DNA from: Deltaproteobacteria bacterium
GTDB taxonomy: Bacteria > Myxococcota_A > UBA9160 > SZUA-336
DNA length: 9,778 bases
NCBI GenBank assembly: GCA_030665705.1
Contig: DAOUZG010000041.1
Location: 1-9,778 of the forward strand
Direction of reading: 5' to 3'
Shown: positions 1 through 7,835 of the stretch, one piece after another
Layout of the letters: each line of letters opens with the position of its first letter
Position numbering within the stretch: the first letter of the stretch is position 1
The notes under the pieces: model-generated
Seen by the model: the letters and a program-made list of their open reading frames with translations, nothing else
Told to the model about the DNA's origin: nothing
The model's database searches: none
Made by a program: the position numbers and the translations under genes

Positions 1-221
1 TTTCCGGTCTCGTAACGCGGAAGATCGCGCACAAAGTGCCCTTCTTCGGGCGCCCCGATGTAGACCGTACCGATCTCCCCCGCGGCCAAGACTTCACCCT
101 CGTCGTCGCGCACCTCGATGAGTTGACCCGGGTTGGGACGCTCGGTCGTCCCCGAGGTGTAGAGCATCGTAGTCCCCATCGAGGCGTCTGCACCCAGGGG
201 CGCACGCGCAACCCACGTCAT
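1..221 (-). pseudogene. Acyl-CoA synthetase (AMP-binding, ANL superfamily) remnant with internal deletion, partial
   Basis: Read from ATG at 221 leftward, the frame is open to the window edge and encodes about 73 residues. Residues 20-28 read LYTSGTTER, the phosphate-binding loop (usually YTSGTTGxPK) of acyl-CoA synthetases. Only a few residues later comes GQLIEVRDDEGEVLAAGEIG, which resembles the segment before the C-terminal hinge. In intact ANL enzymes these blocks lie well over 100 residues apart; here about 20 residues separate them. The loop is also altered: GTTGxPK has become GTTERPN. The frame continues open upstream of ATG 221 into the epoxide hydrolase gene, with weakly family-like sequence just before the Met, so the original 5' part may also be lost. 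I infer an internally deleted, non-functional gene. An assembly error collapsing the middle is the alternative. The family assignment rests on the loop plus the downstream block and is fairly secure; the pseudogene status is less so. Confidence 0.6.
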
Positions 222-325
222 CTTACCTGCGCGAGATTCAGCACGCAGCCAAGGGATCGGGCCGGGTGCTTGCGGCTCGGCTCCTTCCGATGCTCTGATC
301 TGAGCTCCGAGAGGAGGAACGGGCG
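222..325. promoter_or_regulatory. Short divergent intergenic region, presumed promoter of the epoxide hydrolase-addBA block
   Basis: This is the only gap in the window long enough for a promoter feeding the rightward genes. The one weak sigma70-like arrangement I can see is TTGCGG at 270-275 with CTCTGA at 293-298, spaced by 17 bp; the -10 match is poor. No convincing operator palindrome is visible. The placement is inferred from gene layout rather than from a clear motif. Confidence 0.25.
312..317 (+). promoter_or_regulatory. Shine-Dalgarno of epoxide hydrolase gene
   Basis: A perfect AGGAGG lies 8 nt before the ATG at 326 and fixes that start. It also supports the view that the conflicting - strand frame reading through this point is not coding here. 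Confidence 0.8.
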
Positions 326-1480
326 ATGAGTCAGAGGGCCGAGCGGTTCCAGATCCACGTACCTGACGCGGTGCTCCAGGACCTTCAGGAGCGTCTCTCG
401 CGGACCCGGTTCCCGGACCAGCTCGTGGGGGCTGGCTGGAGCTACGGTACGGAGCTCACCTACCTGCGAGAGCTCTGCAACTACTGGCGGGAGAAGTTCG
501 ATTGGGACGCGCAGGAGCAGGTCCTGAACCGATTCGATCACTTCCGCACGCAGATCGACGGGCTCTCCATCCATTTCGTGCACGCGCGCTCGAGAGAACC
601 CGACGCCCTTCCCCTTCTCCTGCTGCACGGCTGGCCCGACTCGGTCTTCGGGTTCTACAAGGTGATCGGGCCGCTTACCGATCCCGTCGCACACGGGGGG
701 AACCGGGAAGACGCGTTCGACGTCATCTGCCCGTCCCTTCCCGGGTACGGCTTCTCCGACGCACCGCGGCAAGCCGGTTTCGACGTGCGCTCGATGGCCG
801 ACCTCATGGCGAAGCTCATGGCTGAGCTCGGAGTTACGCGCTACGGAGCGCAGGGGGGGGATTGGGGGGCGGTCATTGCGAGCCACCTCGGGGTTGTAGA
901 CCCGAGCCACGTGTGCGGCGTCCACCTCAACATGGCGGTGGCCGGACCGCCGCAGGGGGAGGATCCGGCGCAGGAGCTTTCGCCGAAGGAGCTCGAGGCG
1001 CTCGCCGACTACGGCCACTTCCAGACCGAGGAGACCGGCTACCAGGCGATTCAAGGGACGAAGCCGCAGAGTCTGGGCTACGGTCTGAACGACTCGCCCG
1101 CGGGCCTAGCGGCGTGGATCGTCGAGAAGTTCCGGAGCTGGAGTGACTGCGACGGAGATGTGGAACGGCGCTTCACACGGGATGAGCTTCTCACGAACAT
1201 CATGATCTACTGGGTGACGGGCTCGATCACGTCGTCGACGCGACTCTACTGCGAGTCGCGGCGTGCAGGACGTTTCGGGCCACTCGCAGAGCGCGTCGAG
1301 GTGCCGACCGGATGCGCGATCTTCCCGAAGGAGATCTACCGGGCGCCGCGCCGTTGGGCGGAGCGGACGTACAACATCACGCGTTGGACCGAAATGCCGA
1401 GGGGCGGGCACTTCGCGGCGCTCGAGGAGCCCGAGCTCCTGGTTGAAGACATCCGCAGCTTCTTCCGCAGCGTTCGCTGA
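326..1480 (+). CDS. Epoxide hydrolase, microsomal/juvenile-hormone type (alpha/beta hydrolase)
   Basis: This 384-residue enzyme should hydrolyse epoxides to vicinal diols through a covalent ester on an aspartate. Residues 1 to about 110 match the N-terminal epoxide hydrolase domain (RFPDQL near 29-34, YWREKFDW at 53-60); the alpha/beta hydrolase core follows. Catalytic features are visible: HGWP at 101-104 for the oxyanion hole, nucleophile Asp179 in GGDWG, candidate lid tyrosines Tyr239 and Tyr308, charge-relay acid Glu336 in FPKE, and base His362 in GGHFAALEEPE. A glutamate as the acid is the microsomal epoxide hydrolase pattern. There is no N-terminal membrane anchor, unlike the mammalian microsomal enzyme, so it is probably cytosolic. 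The start is fixed by AGGAGG 8 nt upstream. Its stop codon sits inside the Shine-Dalgarno of the next gene, so it probably shares a transcript with addB. The natural substrate cannot be told from sequence. Confidence 0.93.
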   Translation: MSQRAERFQIHVPDAVLQDLQERLSRTRFPDQLVGAGWSYGTELTYLRELCNYWREKFDWDAQEQVLNRFDHFRTQIDGLSIHFVHARSREPDALPLLLLHGWPDSVFGFYKVIGPLTDPVAHGGNREDAFDVICPSLPGYGFSDAPRQAGFDVRSMADLMAKLMAELGVTRYGAQGGDWGAVIASHLGVVDPSHVCGVHLNMAVAGPPQGEDPAQELSPKELEALADYGHFQTEETGYQAIQGTKPQSLGYGLNDSPAGLAAWIVEKFRSWSDCDGDVERRFTRDELLTNIMIYWVTGSITSSTRLYCESRRAGRFGPLAERVEVPTGCAIFPKEIYRAPRRWAERTYNITRWTEMPRGGHFAALEEPELLVEDIRSFFRSVR

Positions 1481-4472
1481 GGAGGTCGCCACGCCGACGC
1501 CACAAGACACGTTCCCACCCGTTCTCTACGTCGCGGCCTCGACGCGCGTCCTGGAAGCCCGGCGCCGTGCTCTTCTCTCGGACTCCAGCACGGGGATCGT
1601 GCTGGGTCATCACTTCGTGACGTTTCGGGGTCTCGCGGAGCGTTGCATCGCCGAGACCGACACCGAGGTGCGCGGCATCCTCGAGGGTCCCGCCCTCAGC
1701 CGCGTGGTTCGAAACTGTGCTCTCGGTCCGGGTCCCCTCGGCCGACTCGTCGAGGCGCAACCGCGGATCGCGGGCGCGCTCGCCTCGACCCTTCGAGATC
1801 TGCGAGATGCGTGCGTGGAGCCCACAGAGCTCCCCGATGGCTTCGAGAATCTGTCGCGGCTCTATCGGCGCACCGAAGAGGTTCACCGCCGCCTCGAGCA
1901 GGAACAGGGGCTCTACGACCGGATCGGGCTGTTCCGCCTGGCCCGACGAGGAGTCTCGGCCTGGGCAGGTCGCCTCGGCTTCAGGCGCGCCGAGGTCCAC
2001 GGTGCGACCGAGCTCGTCGGCTCGGCAGGCGACCTACTGGAAGCGCTGGCGCAATGCGTACCGCTCCGCTTCTACCAGCCGGATGCGGAGCACCCTCATG
2101 CTGCCGCGGTTCGCAACCGGTGGTCGTGGTCTTTCGGCCCGGAGCCGACGCCCGTGGCACCCCGACCTGCCGTTCCCCTCGTCGGTGCCGTTCCCCTCGT
2201 CGCTGCCGTTCCCGATAGGGCACTCCGGCTGCTGGAGCCTCACGGGGGGCCGCTCGAAGAGCTCGAGCGGGTGGCCGCCGCCGTGCTCGGGCTTCTGGAT
2301 GATCACACCGCACCCGCGGAAATCGCCGTGGTCGCGCGGACGCTCGAACCGTACGCAACGTGGATCCCAGCGATCTTCGAGCGCTACGGGATCCCCTTCC
2401 GCTCCTCACTCCGGGAGCCGGCACTGCTCACTCCCGACGCGCGCGCGCTGCTGCATCTCGCCCGGGCCCTCCTCGGCAATCTGGACCGTGAACCGATCGT
2501 GGAGCTCCTGGGCTCGCGCCGCTTTCGGTGGGAGGCAGCCTCAAAGGGGATCGAACGCCGCCGCCTCCCCGAGCTCGCGGAGCGCCTGGGGCGACGCGCG
2601 GGTGTGCTCGACGGCCTCGATGACTGGCTCTGGGCCATCGGCCGCGCCCGCGATCTCCTCCGCGACGAAGGGATCACGCTCTCCGAGCCCGAGCAGACCC
2701 ACCTCCGCGACGTCCTCCAGGCGCTTGCAGCCGACTCCGAACGAGCGCGCCGGGCGCGCACGTTCTCCGAGGTCGTGCGGAGGATCCTGGACGCAGGAGA
2801 TCGGTGGCTTCCCATCCCGAGTGGAGAGACCTCGGAAGGAGCACGCGCGCTCGAAGCCGCTCGTGACGGACTCTCCAGTCTCGCCTTGCTGGACTCAGTC
2901 GATCGCGTCTCGGGGGGGACGGCTCCCGCGGATCCGCGGGAGGCTCTCCGTGCTGTCGAGGAGGCTCTCCGCGGTGCGTACGTCCAGCCCCATACCGATC
3001 CGGACGGGGGCGTGTTGGTGCTCGACGCGGTCCAGGCGCGGGCCTTGCCGCTGCGTCACCTCTTCCTCATCGGTCTGAACGACTCACTCTGGCCCCAGCG
3101 TCTGGAGGAAGATCCCTTCCTTCCGGATCGCGTGCGACTGCAGCTACGCGACGAGCTGTGTCGGCCCGTTCCTTCACGGGGCGAATCCGAGCAGGAGGAA
3201 CGCTTCCTTCTCGACCTGCTCGTGTCCCAGGCCACGGACACGGTGACGCTATCGTCCCACGAGTTCGACGCGACCGGACGTCCAGCAGCGCCCTCCTGTT
3301 ACCTGCGCGGCCTCGCGTCCCGCGCCATTCCCGCGACGGTCGAGGGGGACCTCGTCCCGCTGCCGGAGGCGCTGGTACGGGCAGCGTTGCACGGCGGTGG
3401 GGAAGCCCTCGGAAAACTGACCGACGAGGCTCCCCCGGAACTCGCCGAATCCCTCGAGCGCGGCCTTCCCTACGTCAGCATCGTGGAAGACTTCGACGGG
3501 TCGGATCTTCGGTATGACGGCGCAGCCGAGCTCGACGCGAGTCCCCTCCGCTGGTCGCCGACCCACCTCGAGCGGATCGGTCTCTGTCCCCTGCGAGCCT
3601 TCTTCAGCCAGGTACTCGGAGTCCCGGAACTGGGAGCCCGCGTTCAAACCGAGCTCGAGGCGCGGGAGCTCGGCGAACTCATCCACAAGGCCCTACAGGA
3701 GACGTACACCGCTTTGGAAAGCGAAGGGCTCCTGCGCCCCGGGACGGCCACGGATCGCTCCAGCCAAAGAGCTCACGAGAAGCTCGCGGAGATCCTCGGA
3801 TCCTATCTGCCGTTGACCGAAGCGATGGCCCGTCGGCACCCGACCCTCTGGGAGGGTCTCCGATCTCAGCTGCTGCGCGCGCTCGAGGCGTTCGTCGACT
3901 GGGATCTCGATCGGCTCCTCCCCGAAGGAGTCGAGGAGGTCGCGTGCGAGCATCGGTTCGAGCACGCCTACCGCGTCGATTCGGAGCCGATCCTCATCGT
4001 GGGGAAGATCGATCGGTTACTGCGAACCCCTGCGGGAATCCTCCGGATCGCGGATTACAAGAGCGGCTCGACTCCGGAGGGGTCGACTGCGAAGGTGGCA
4101 ATCCAGCGGGGGCGCTCTCTTCAGCTTCCGCTCTACCTCGTCATCACCGGCGAGCAGCGCTCTGCAGCGGACGTCGAGGCCGAGATCCTGCACACGCCGG
4201 TTCGACCGGAGCGGTTTCGCTGGCGTCGAGCGGCCTGGAGCTACCCCCTCGGATGGAGCTCGGTGGAGGAGGTACGCGAGCAGATCCGTAGGGCCATCCT
4301 CACCCTGGTTACGCTCGTCCGCGAGGGGCGGTACCCCTTTCGTCGCGACAGCCACTGCAGGAGTTGCCCCTATACGCTCGCGTGTCGGCGTGAACATCCC
4401 CCGACGAGAACCCGAATCGAAAAGGCAGAGGCGTTTGCCGACTATCGAACACTGGCCGGGGGCGCACCATGA
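1443..4472 (+). CDS. addB: AddB-like subunit: inactive helicase fold with C-terminal PD-(D/E)XK nuclease and Fe-S cluster
   Basis: This is the probable B subunit of an AddAB helicase-nuclease that processes double-strand ends for recombination. Residue numbers assume TTG 1443 (1009 residues). The N-terminus (VLYVAASTRVLEARR at 27-41, later FVTFRGLAERC) has the AddB pattern but no Walker A, so the helicase half should not hydrolyse ATP. FLIGLNDSLWP at 541-551 is the AddB counterpart of a UvrD C-terminal helicase motif. The nuclease domain shows His748, Asp857 (GKIDRL), Asp871 and Lys873 (DYKSG) and Gln894. Cys715 with Cys972, Cys975 and Cys981 (C-x2-C-x5-C) matches the 4Fe-4S ligands of Bacillus AddB. 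The family is usually about 1,000-1,170 residues. Homology begins by about 1515. The frame stays open back to ATG 1263, but that stretch is an Arg/Ser-rich shadow of the epoxide hydrolase. The start is uncertain: TTG 1443, or ACG 1491 behind GAGGAGG. The stop overlaps addA by 4 nt. Confidence 0.85.
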   Translation: MKTSAASSAAFAEEVATPTPQDTFPPVLYVAASTRVLEARRRALLSDSSTGIVLGHHFVTFRGLAERCIAETDTEVRGILEGPALSRVVRNCALGPGPLGRLVEAQPRIAGALASTLRDLRDACVEPTELPDGFENLSRLYRRTEEVHRRLEQEQGLYDRIGLFRLARRGVSAWAGRLGFRRAEVHGATELVGSAGDLLEALAQCVPLRFYQPDAEHPHAAAVRNRWSWSFGPEPTPVAPRPAVPLVGAVPLVAAVPDRALRLLEPHGGPLEELERVAAAVLGLLDDHTAPAEIAVVARTLEPYATWIPAIFERYGIPFRSSLREPALLTPDARALLHLARALLGNLDREPIVELLGSRRFRWEAASKGIERRRLPELAERLGRRAGVLDGLDDWLWAIGRARDLLRDEGITLSEPEQTHLRDVLQALAADSERARRARTFSEVVRRILDAGDRWLPIPSGETSEGARALEAARDGLSSLALLDSVDRVSGGTAPADPREALRAVEEALRGAYVQPHTDPDGGVLVLDAVQARALPLRHLFLIGLNDSLWPQRLEEDPFLPDRVRLQLRDELCRPVPSRGESEQEERFLLDLLVSQATDTVTLSSHEFDATGRPAAPSCYLRGLASRAIPATVEGDLVPLPEALVRAALHGGGEALGKLTDEAPPELAESLERGLPYVSIVEDFDGSDLRYDGAAELDASPLRWSPTHLERIGLCPLRAFFSQVLGVPELGARVQTELEARELGELIHKALQETYTALESEGLLRPGTATDRSSQRAHEKLAEILGSYLPLTEAMARRHPTLWEGLRSQLLRALEAFVDWDLDRLLPEGVEEVACEHRFEHAYRVDSEPILIVGKIDRLLRTPAGILRIADYKSGSTPEGSTAKVAIQRGRSLQLPLYLVITGEQRSAADVEAEILHTPVRPERFRWRRAAWSYPLGWSSVEEVREQIRRAILTLVTLVREGRYPFRRDSHCRSCPYTLACRREHPPTRTRIEKAEAFADYRTLAGGAP
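1479..1485 (+). promoter_or_regulatory. Shine-Dalgarno overlapping the epoxide hydrolase stop, in front of addB
   Basis: GAGGAGG shares its first two bases with the TGA stop at 1478-1480, which is typical of translational coupling. In the addB frame the codon at ideal spacing (5 nt) is ACG at 1491; no ATG, GTG or TTG occurs there. The nearest in-frame conventional starts are TTG 1443 upstream and GTG 1599 downstream, and the latter would delete conserved N-terminal sequence. The motif may instead be coincidental coding sequence for Glu-Glu. Confidence 0.45.
2168..2213 (+). repeat. 18-bp tandem repeat, about 2.5 copies, in frame within addB
   Basis: The unit TGCCGTTCCCCTCGTCGG occurs at 2168-2185 and again at 2186-2203 with one change, followed by a third copy broken after 10 bases. 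It encodes three successive six-residue units AVPLVG, AVPLVA and AVPDRA (residues 243-260 of AddB as numbered here). They lie in the linker between the N-terminal part and the first helicase-like core block. A repeat length divisible by three keeps the frame, consistent with slippage tolerated in a flexible linker. Confidence 0.85.
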
Positions 4473-7400
4473 GCGAACCCCACGACGCGGGCGCCCGGAA
4501 GACCGCGGTCCGCACTTACGACCGAAACCTGGTCGTGCTCGCCAGTGCAGGTACCGGCAAGACGAGCCTTCTGATCGAGCGCCTCCTGAATCAGCTCATC
4601 GAGCAGCGCCTGACGCTCCGGGAGATCGCCGCGATCACGTTCACCGAAAAGGCCGCGGCGGAGATGCGCGGCCGGCTGGAGGCGGGGCTCGTAGCGCTGG
4701 CAACGCCCGGGGGGCCGGAGCGTCGGAACACCGAGGCCACGCGGGCCTGGGAGTACCTGCGCGATCGACTCGGAGAGCGGGAGACTGCGAGCCGCGCAGA
4801 GGAGACCCTTCGGGAGCTCCCGTTCGCCACGATCTCGACCATTCACGGGTTTTGCGCGCGGATTCTTCGGCGCTACGGACATGCACTCTCGATCCCACTC
4901 GACTTCCAGGTCGACGAAGGAATCGGATACGACGATCTCAAGCGCAGAGTGTGGCAGAGCTACGTCGAAGGACCGGACGGCCCCGAGGGGTCCCGCCGAG
5001 ATCTGTGGCTCGCGGCGCTGCAGTACCTCGACCTCCACGAGGTGCAGGCGATCGCTTCTCACCTCGCGAACTTCACGCTCAGGGATCTTCCCGTCCGGGC
5101 GATCCTGCCGGACGCGCGGCGCGTCCTCTCCGGCTGGATCGAGACCCGCGTCGCAGATATCGATCAGGCGCTCCACGAAGGACCCTCGACCGAGAAGGGC
5201 GTGGGCAGCTACCTGGGGTCGGCTCGCGAGGCTCTTCGGGCCTTCCTCGAAGGAGGGCCGGCAGAGCTCCTCGACGCTGGGGAGCGGCTCCCTTACACCG
5301 CGACCCGCGGTGATCGGAGAAGCGTCGTCTCCGACGAAAACCCTCCAACGACGAAGAAGTTCCCCGCGGCGACGCAGCTCGCGAAAGAACTGTACCGCGA
5401 CCTGAGGGAGCTCGCGCGCCTGAACGACGAGGCGCTGTCACAGGCGCTCGCGGTCGCCCTCCCCTTCGCGCGGGCGGTAAGGAGAGAGGCGATCCAGGAA
5501 GGGAGGCTTCCGTTTGAAGCGCTGCTGACCCTCACGCGCGACTTGCTCCGCGAATTCCCGGAGGTTCGACGCCAGATCGGATCACGCCTCCGGCTGATGC
5601 TGGTCGACGAGTTCCAGGACACCGATCCCCTCCAGTACGAGATCGTCTTCCTGCTCGCGGAACAGGGCGATGGTCCCCCGGCGAAGGACGCGTTCGAAAC
5701 ACGACTCGCGCCCGGAAAGCTCTTCATCGTGGGGGATCCCAAGCAGTCGATCTACGGCTTCCGCCACGCGGATATCGCAGCCTGTCACCGTGCGATCGAT
5801 CACGTCGAGGGGTGCGGCGGCCTCGTGCTCGAGCTCACGACGACGTGGCGCGCCTGTGACGAAATCGTCCGACCCCTGGACGGCCTCTTCCGTCGGCTCT
5901 TCGAGCGCGACCCCCATGACGAATCCGGGCTCCACCCGAAGTACCTGGAGATGCAATCGGGTCGCGGATCGGGCGGCGAAGGGGTCGGGATCGAGGTCTG
6001 GACCGTGGATACGGAGGGGAACGGATCGCGGCGGGCGGAGGAGGCACGTCGAGACGAGGCGTGGGCGATTGCTCGCTGGATCGCGTGCGACTGGATGCGT
6101 GAAGGGGAGAAGTCGAACCGGAGATACGCCCACGTTGCGCTGCTCTTTCGCGGCCTGCGAAACGTTCACCTTTACGCTCATGCGCTGCGACGATGCGGAA
6201 TCCCGTTCCAGCTCGACCGCAGTCGGAACCTCCTCGAACAGCCCGAAATCCAGCAGTACTGGGCGCTGCTGCGCGCGGTCAGCCGGCCCACCGACGCTCC
6301 CGCGGTGCTCGGCGTCCTCCGTTCCGCGCTGGGCGTCGCACCGGACGCTGAGCTCGCCCGCTATGCCGCAGAGGGGAACAAGCTCTGGTGTTACACCGAG
6401 GCCGAGCCGGACTCCTCGAAGTTCCCGAACATCGCCCGGACGTTCCGGTGGCTCCGAGGCTGGCGCAGCCAGGCGGAGCTCGTTCCAACGCACCGACTGA
6501 TTACGGAACTGCTCGAGAGGAGTCCGCTCCTCGCACTCCAGGCGACGGTCCGCGAAGGGAGGGGGCGGGTGACCTCGCTCCGTAGCGTAGCGACTCGGCT
6601 CGCGGGGATCGCGCGGGGTGAGCCCGGCTGGCCGTTGGGACGGGTGCTCGAGGCCTTCGAGGGTCTCGTGCGCGAGGGTTCGACCGGTGGGGGAGAAGCC
6701 GTGGCCGGCGAAGAGTCCGATGCGGTCCAACTGCTCAGCTTCCACGCAGCGAAGGGGCTCGAGTTTCCGGTGGTCTTTGTCGTCGATCTGTCGAGCTCTC
6801 CCGAGGGACACTCCCCCGCTGGCGGCGAAGCCGCAGAGGTGGGAATGGACGGAGCCCCACCCGCGCTGTGGATTCGGACCCCCAGGCTGCGCTCGGCGCT
6901 CTCCTTGCTGGCAGCCGAGAACAAAGAGCAGCGCGAGCGGGCCGAGACGCGACGCCTACTCTACGTCGCTTGTACCCGTGCAAAGGAACGTCTCATCCTC
7001 GTAAACTCACCGCGCGGGAAGAGCGGACCCGATGCATGGGCGGCGTTCCTCGAGCCCTGGGGCTACCCACCCGAGGGGCTGACCGAAGAGGGCACGCTGC
7101 CCCGGGAAGCACGCGTCCGCCACCGGCTCGAGTCCCCGTCTCCCACGACGCTGGCAGCGGGTCCTCCGCGGGAGCGCTCCAACTGGAGCGACGAGATCCG
7201 TCGCGCGGAACAGGCGGCCGAGCGAGCGCAGGCGGCGGTTCGGCCCACGTTCCATCGGCCCTCAGGGCTGCGGGAGGACGAGGAAGCGCGAGAGGAGATG
7301 ACCGGAGACGAAGAGACTGCCGTGCGCTACGTCGCCACCGGGGATGGGCTGGCTCGTGCCGTCGGGATCGCGGTGCATGACGCGCTCGAGCGCTGGGACT

Positions 7401-7828
7401 TCCGTGAACCGGACCGCGCACGGGCGCTCACAGCTGGAGCCGCGCAACGCGCGTCTCGAACGACAGGTCTGGACGCCGCGTCCGTGGTGGCGGCGACCCG
7501 AGAGGTGCTGGAAGCCTTCCTCCGAAGCGAGCTTCCCTCCTATCTGGCCTCGGTCGAGGTCTTGGGAAGGGAGGTTCCGTTCCTGCTCGACGAGAGGGGG
7601 CTACGGTGGAGCGGGACGATCGATCTGATCTACAGGCAGCCCGACGGCACACTCGTCGTTGCGGACTACAAGACCGACCGCGAGGTCCCAGACCCGGTCC
7701 CCGAGAACTACCGAGAGCAGCTTTCGGTGTATGCCCGCGCCCTCCGCCGAGCGTTCCCCGGTGAGGCCGAGCCTGGCTGCGAGCTTCTCTACGTCCGGGG
7801 GGGAAAACGAATTCGCCTGCTAGAATAG
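4469..7828 (+). CDS. addA: AddA-like UvrD/Rep-family helicase with C-terminal PD-(D/E)XK nuclease
   Basis: This 1119-residue protein is the probable motor and second nuclease of the AddAB complex, a 3'-5' SF1A helicase that unwinds broken ends for RecA-dependent repair. Visible motifs in order: Walker A ASAGTGKT (25-32), Ia ITFTEKAAAEMRGRL (56-70), TISTIHGFCARILRRYG (121-137), Walker B VDEFQD (379-384), III VGDPKQSIYGFR (421-432), TTTWRAC (457-463), V LLSFHAAKGLEFPVVFV (755-771) and VI LLYVACTRAKERL (830-842). The nuclease has His970, Asp1052 (GTIDLI), Asp1066 and Lys1068 (ADYKTD) and Gln1084. The usual Q-motif glutamine before Walker A is not evident; DAGARK stands there. AddA of Bacillus is about 1,230 residues, so this one is somewhat short but complete. 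Its ATG overlaps the addB stop as ATGA, with only a weak G-rich ribosome site, so translation is likely coupled to addB. RecB is less likely given the AddB partner next door. Confidence 0.92.
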   Translation: MSEPHDAGARKTAVRTYDRNLVVLASAGTGKTSLLIERLLNQLIEQRLTLREIAAITFTEKAAAEMRGRLEAGLVALATPGGPERRNTEATRAWEYLRDRLGERETASRAEETLRELPFATISTIHGFCARILRRYGHALSIPLDFQVDEGIGYDDLKRRVWQSYVEGPDGPEGSRRDLWLAALQYLDLHEVQAIASHLANFTLRDLPVRAILPDARRVLSGWIETRVADIDQALHEGPSTEKGVGSYLGSAREALRAFLEGGPAELLDAGERLPYTATRGDRRSVVSDENPPTTKKFPAATQLAKELYRDLRELARLNDEALSQALAVALPFARAVRREAIQEGRLPFEALLTLTRDLLREFPEVRRQIGSRLRLMLVDEFQDTDPLQYEIVFLLAEQGDGPPAKDAFETRLAPGKLFIVGDPKQSIYGFRHADIAACHRAIDHVEGCGGLVLELTTTWRACDEIVRPLDGLFRRLFERDPHDESGLHPKYLEMQSGRGSGGEGVGIEVWTVDTEGNGSRRAEEARRDEAWAIARWIACDWMREGEKSNRRYAHVALLFRGLRNVHLYAHALRRCGIPFQLDRSRNLLEQPEIQQYWALLRAVSRPTDAPAVLGVLRSALGVAPDAELARYAAEGNKLWCYTEAEPDSSKFPNIARTFRWLRGWRSQAELVPTHRLITELLERSPLLALQATVREGRGRVTSLRSVATRLAGIARGEPGWPLGRVLEAFEGLVREGSTGGGEAVAGEESDAVQLLSFHAAKGLEFPVVFVVDLSSSPEGHSPAGGEAAEVGMDGAPPALWIRTPRLRSALSLLAAENKEQRERAETRRLLYVACTRAKERLILVNSPRGKSGPDAWAAFLEPWGYPPEGLTEEGTLPREARVRHRLESPSPTTLAAGPPRERSNWSDEIRRAEQAAERAQAAVRPTFHRPSGLREDEEAREEMTGDEETAVRYVATGDGLARAVGIAVHDALERWDFREPDRARALTAGAAQRASRTTGLDAASVVAATREVLEAFLRSELPSYLASVEVLGREVPFLLDERGLRWSGTIDLIYRQPDGTLVVADYKTDREVPDPVPENYREQLSVYARALRRAFPGEAEPGCELLYVRGGKRIRLLE

Positions 7829-7835
7829 CGCGGCC

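Noticed and set aside
218..1054. Long open frame on the - strand, 278 codons, opposite the epoxide hydrolase
   Set aside because: The + strand frame has every catalytic residue of a known enzyme and a perfect ribosome site. The antisense frame shows no recognisable domain and is expected from high-GC third-position bias.
1263..1442. Upstream extension of addB to ATG 1263
   Set aside because: It would overlap the epoxide hydrolase by 218 bp, and the translated extension is Arg/Ser-rich shadow sequence with no family resemblance.
1717..3078. 453-codon open frame on the + strand inside addB
   Set aside because: Its product is Ser/Arg/Pro-rich low-complexity sequence typical of an out-of-frame reading, while the addB frame carries family motifs throughout.
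4390..5313. 307-codon open frame on the + strand spanning the addB-addA junction
   Set aside because: Its product is Arg/Gly/Pro-rich shadow sequence; it overlaps the addB C-terminus with the Fe-S cysteines and the addA Walker A region, both clearly coding in other frames.
5582..6811. 409-codon open frame on the - strand inside addA
   Set aside because: It is antisense to helicase motifs II to V of addA, with no domain or ribosome site of its own.
1443..7828. The helicase-nuclease pair as a new anti-phage defence system
   Set aside because: Motif order, Fe-S cysteine spacing and the ATGA-linked gene pair fit ordinary AddAB recombination-repair enzymes, and no other defence-type gene is nearby.
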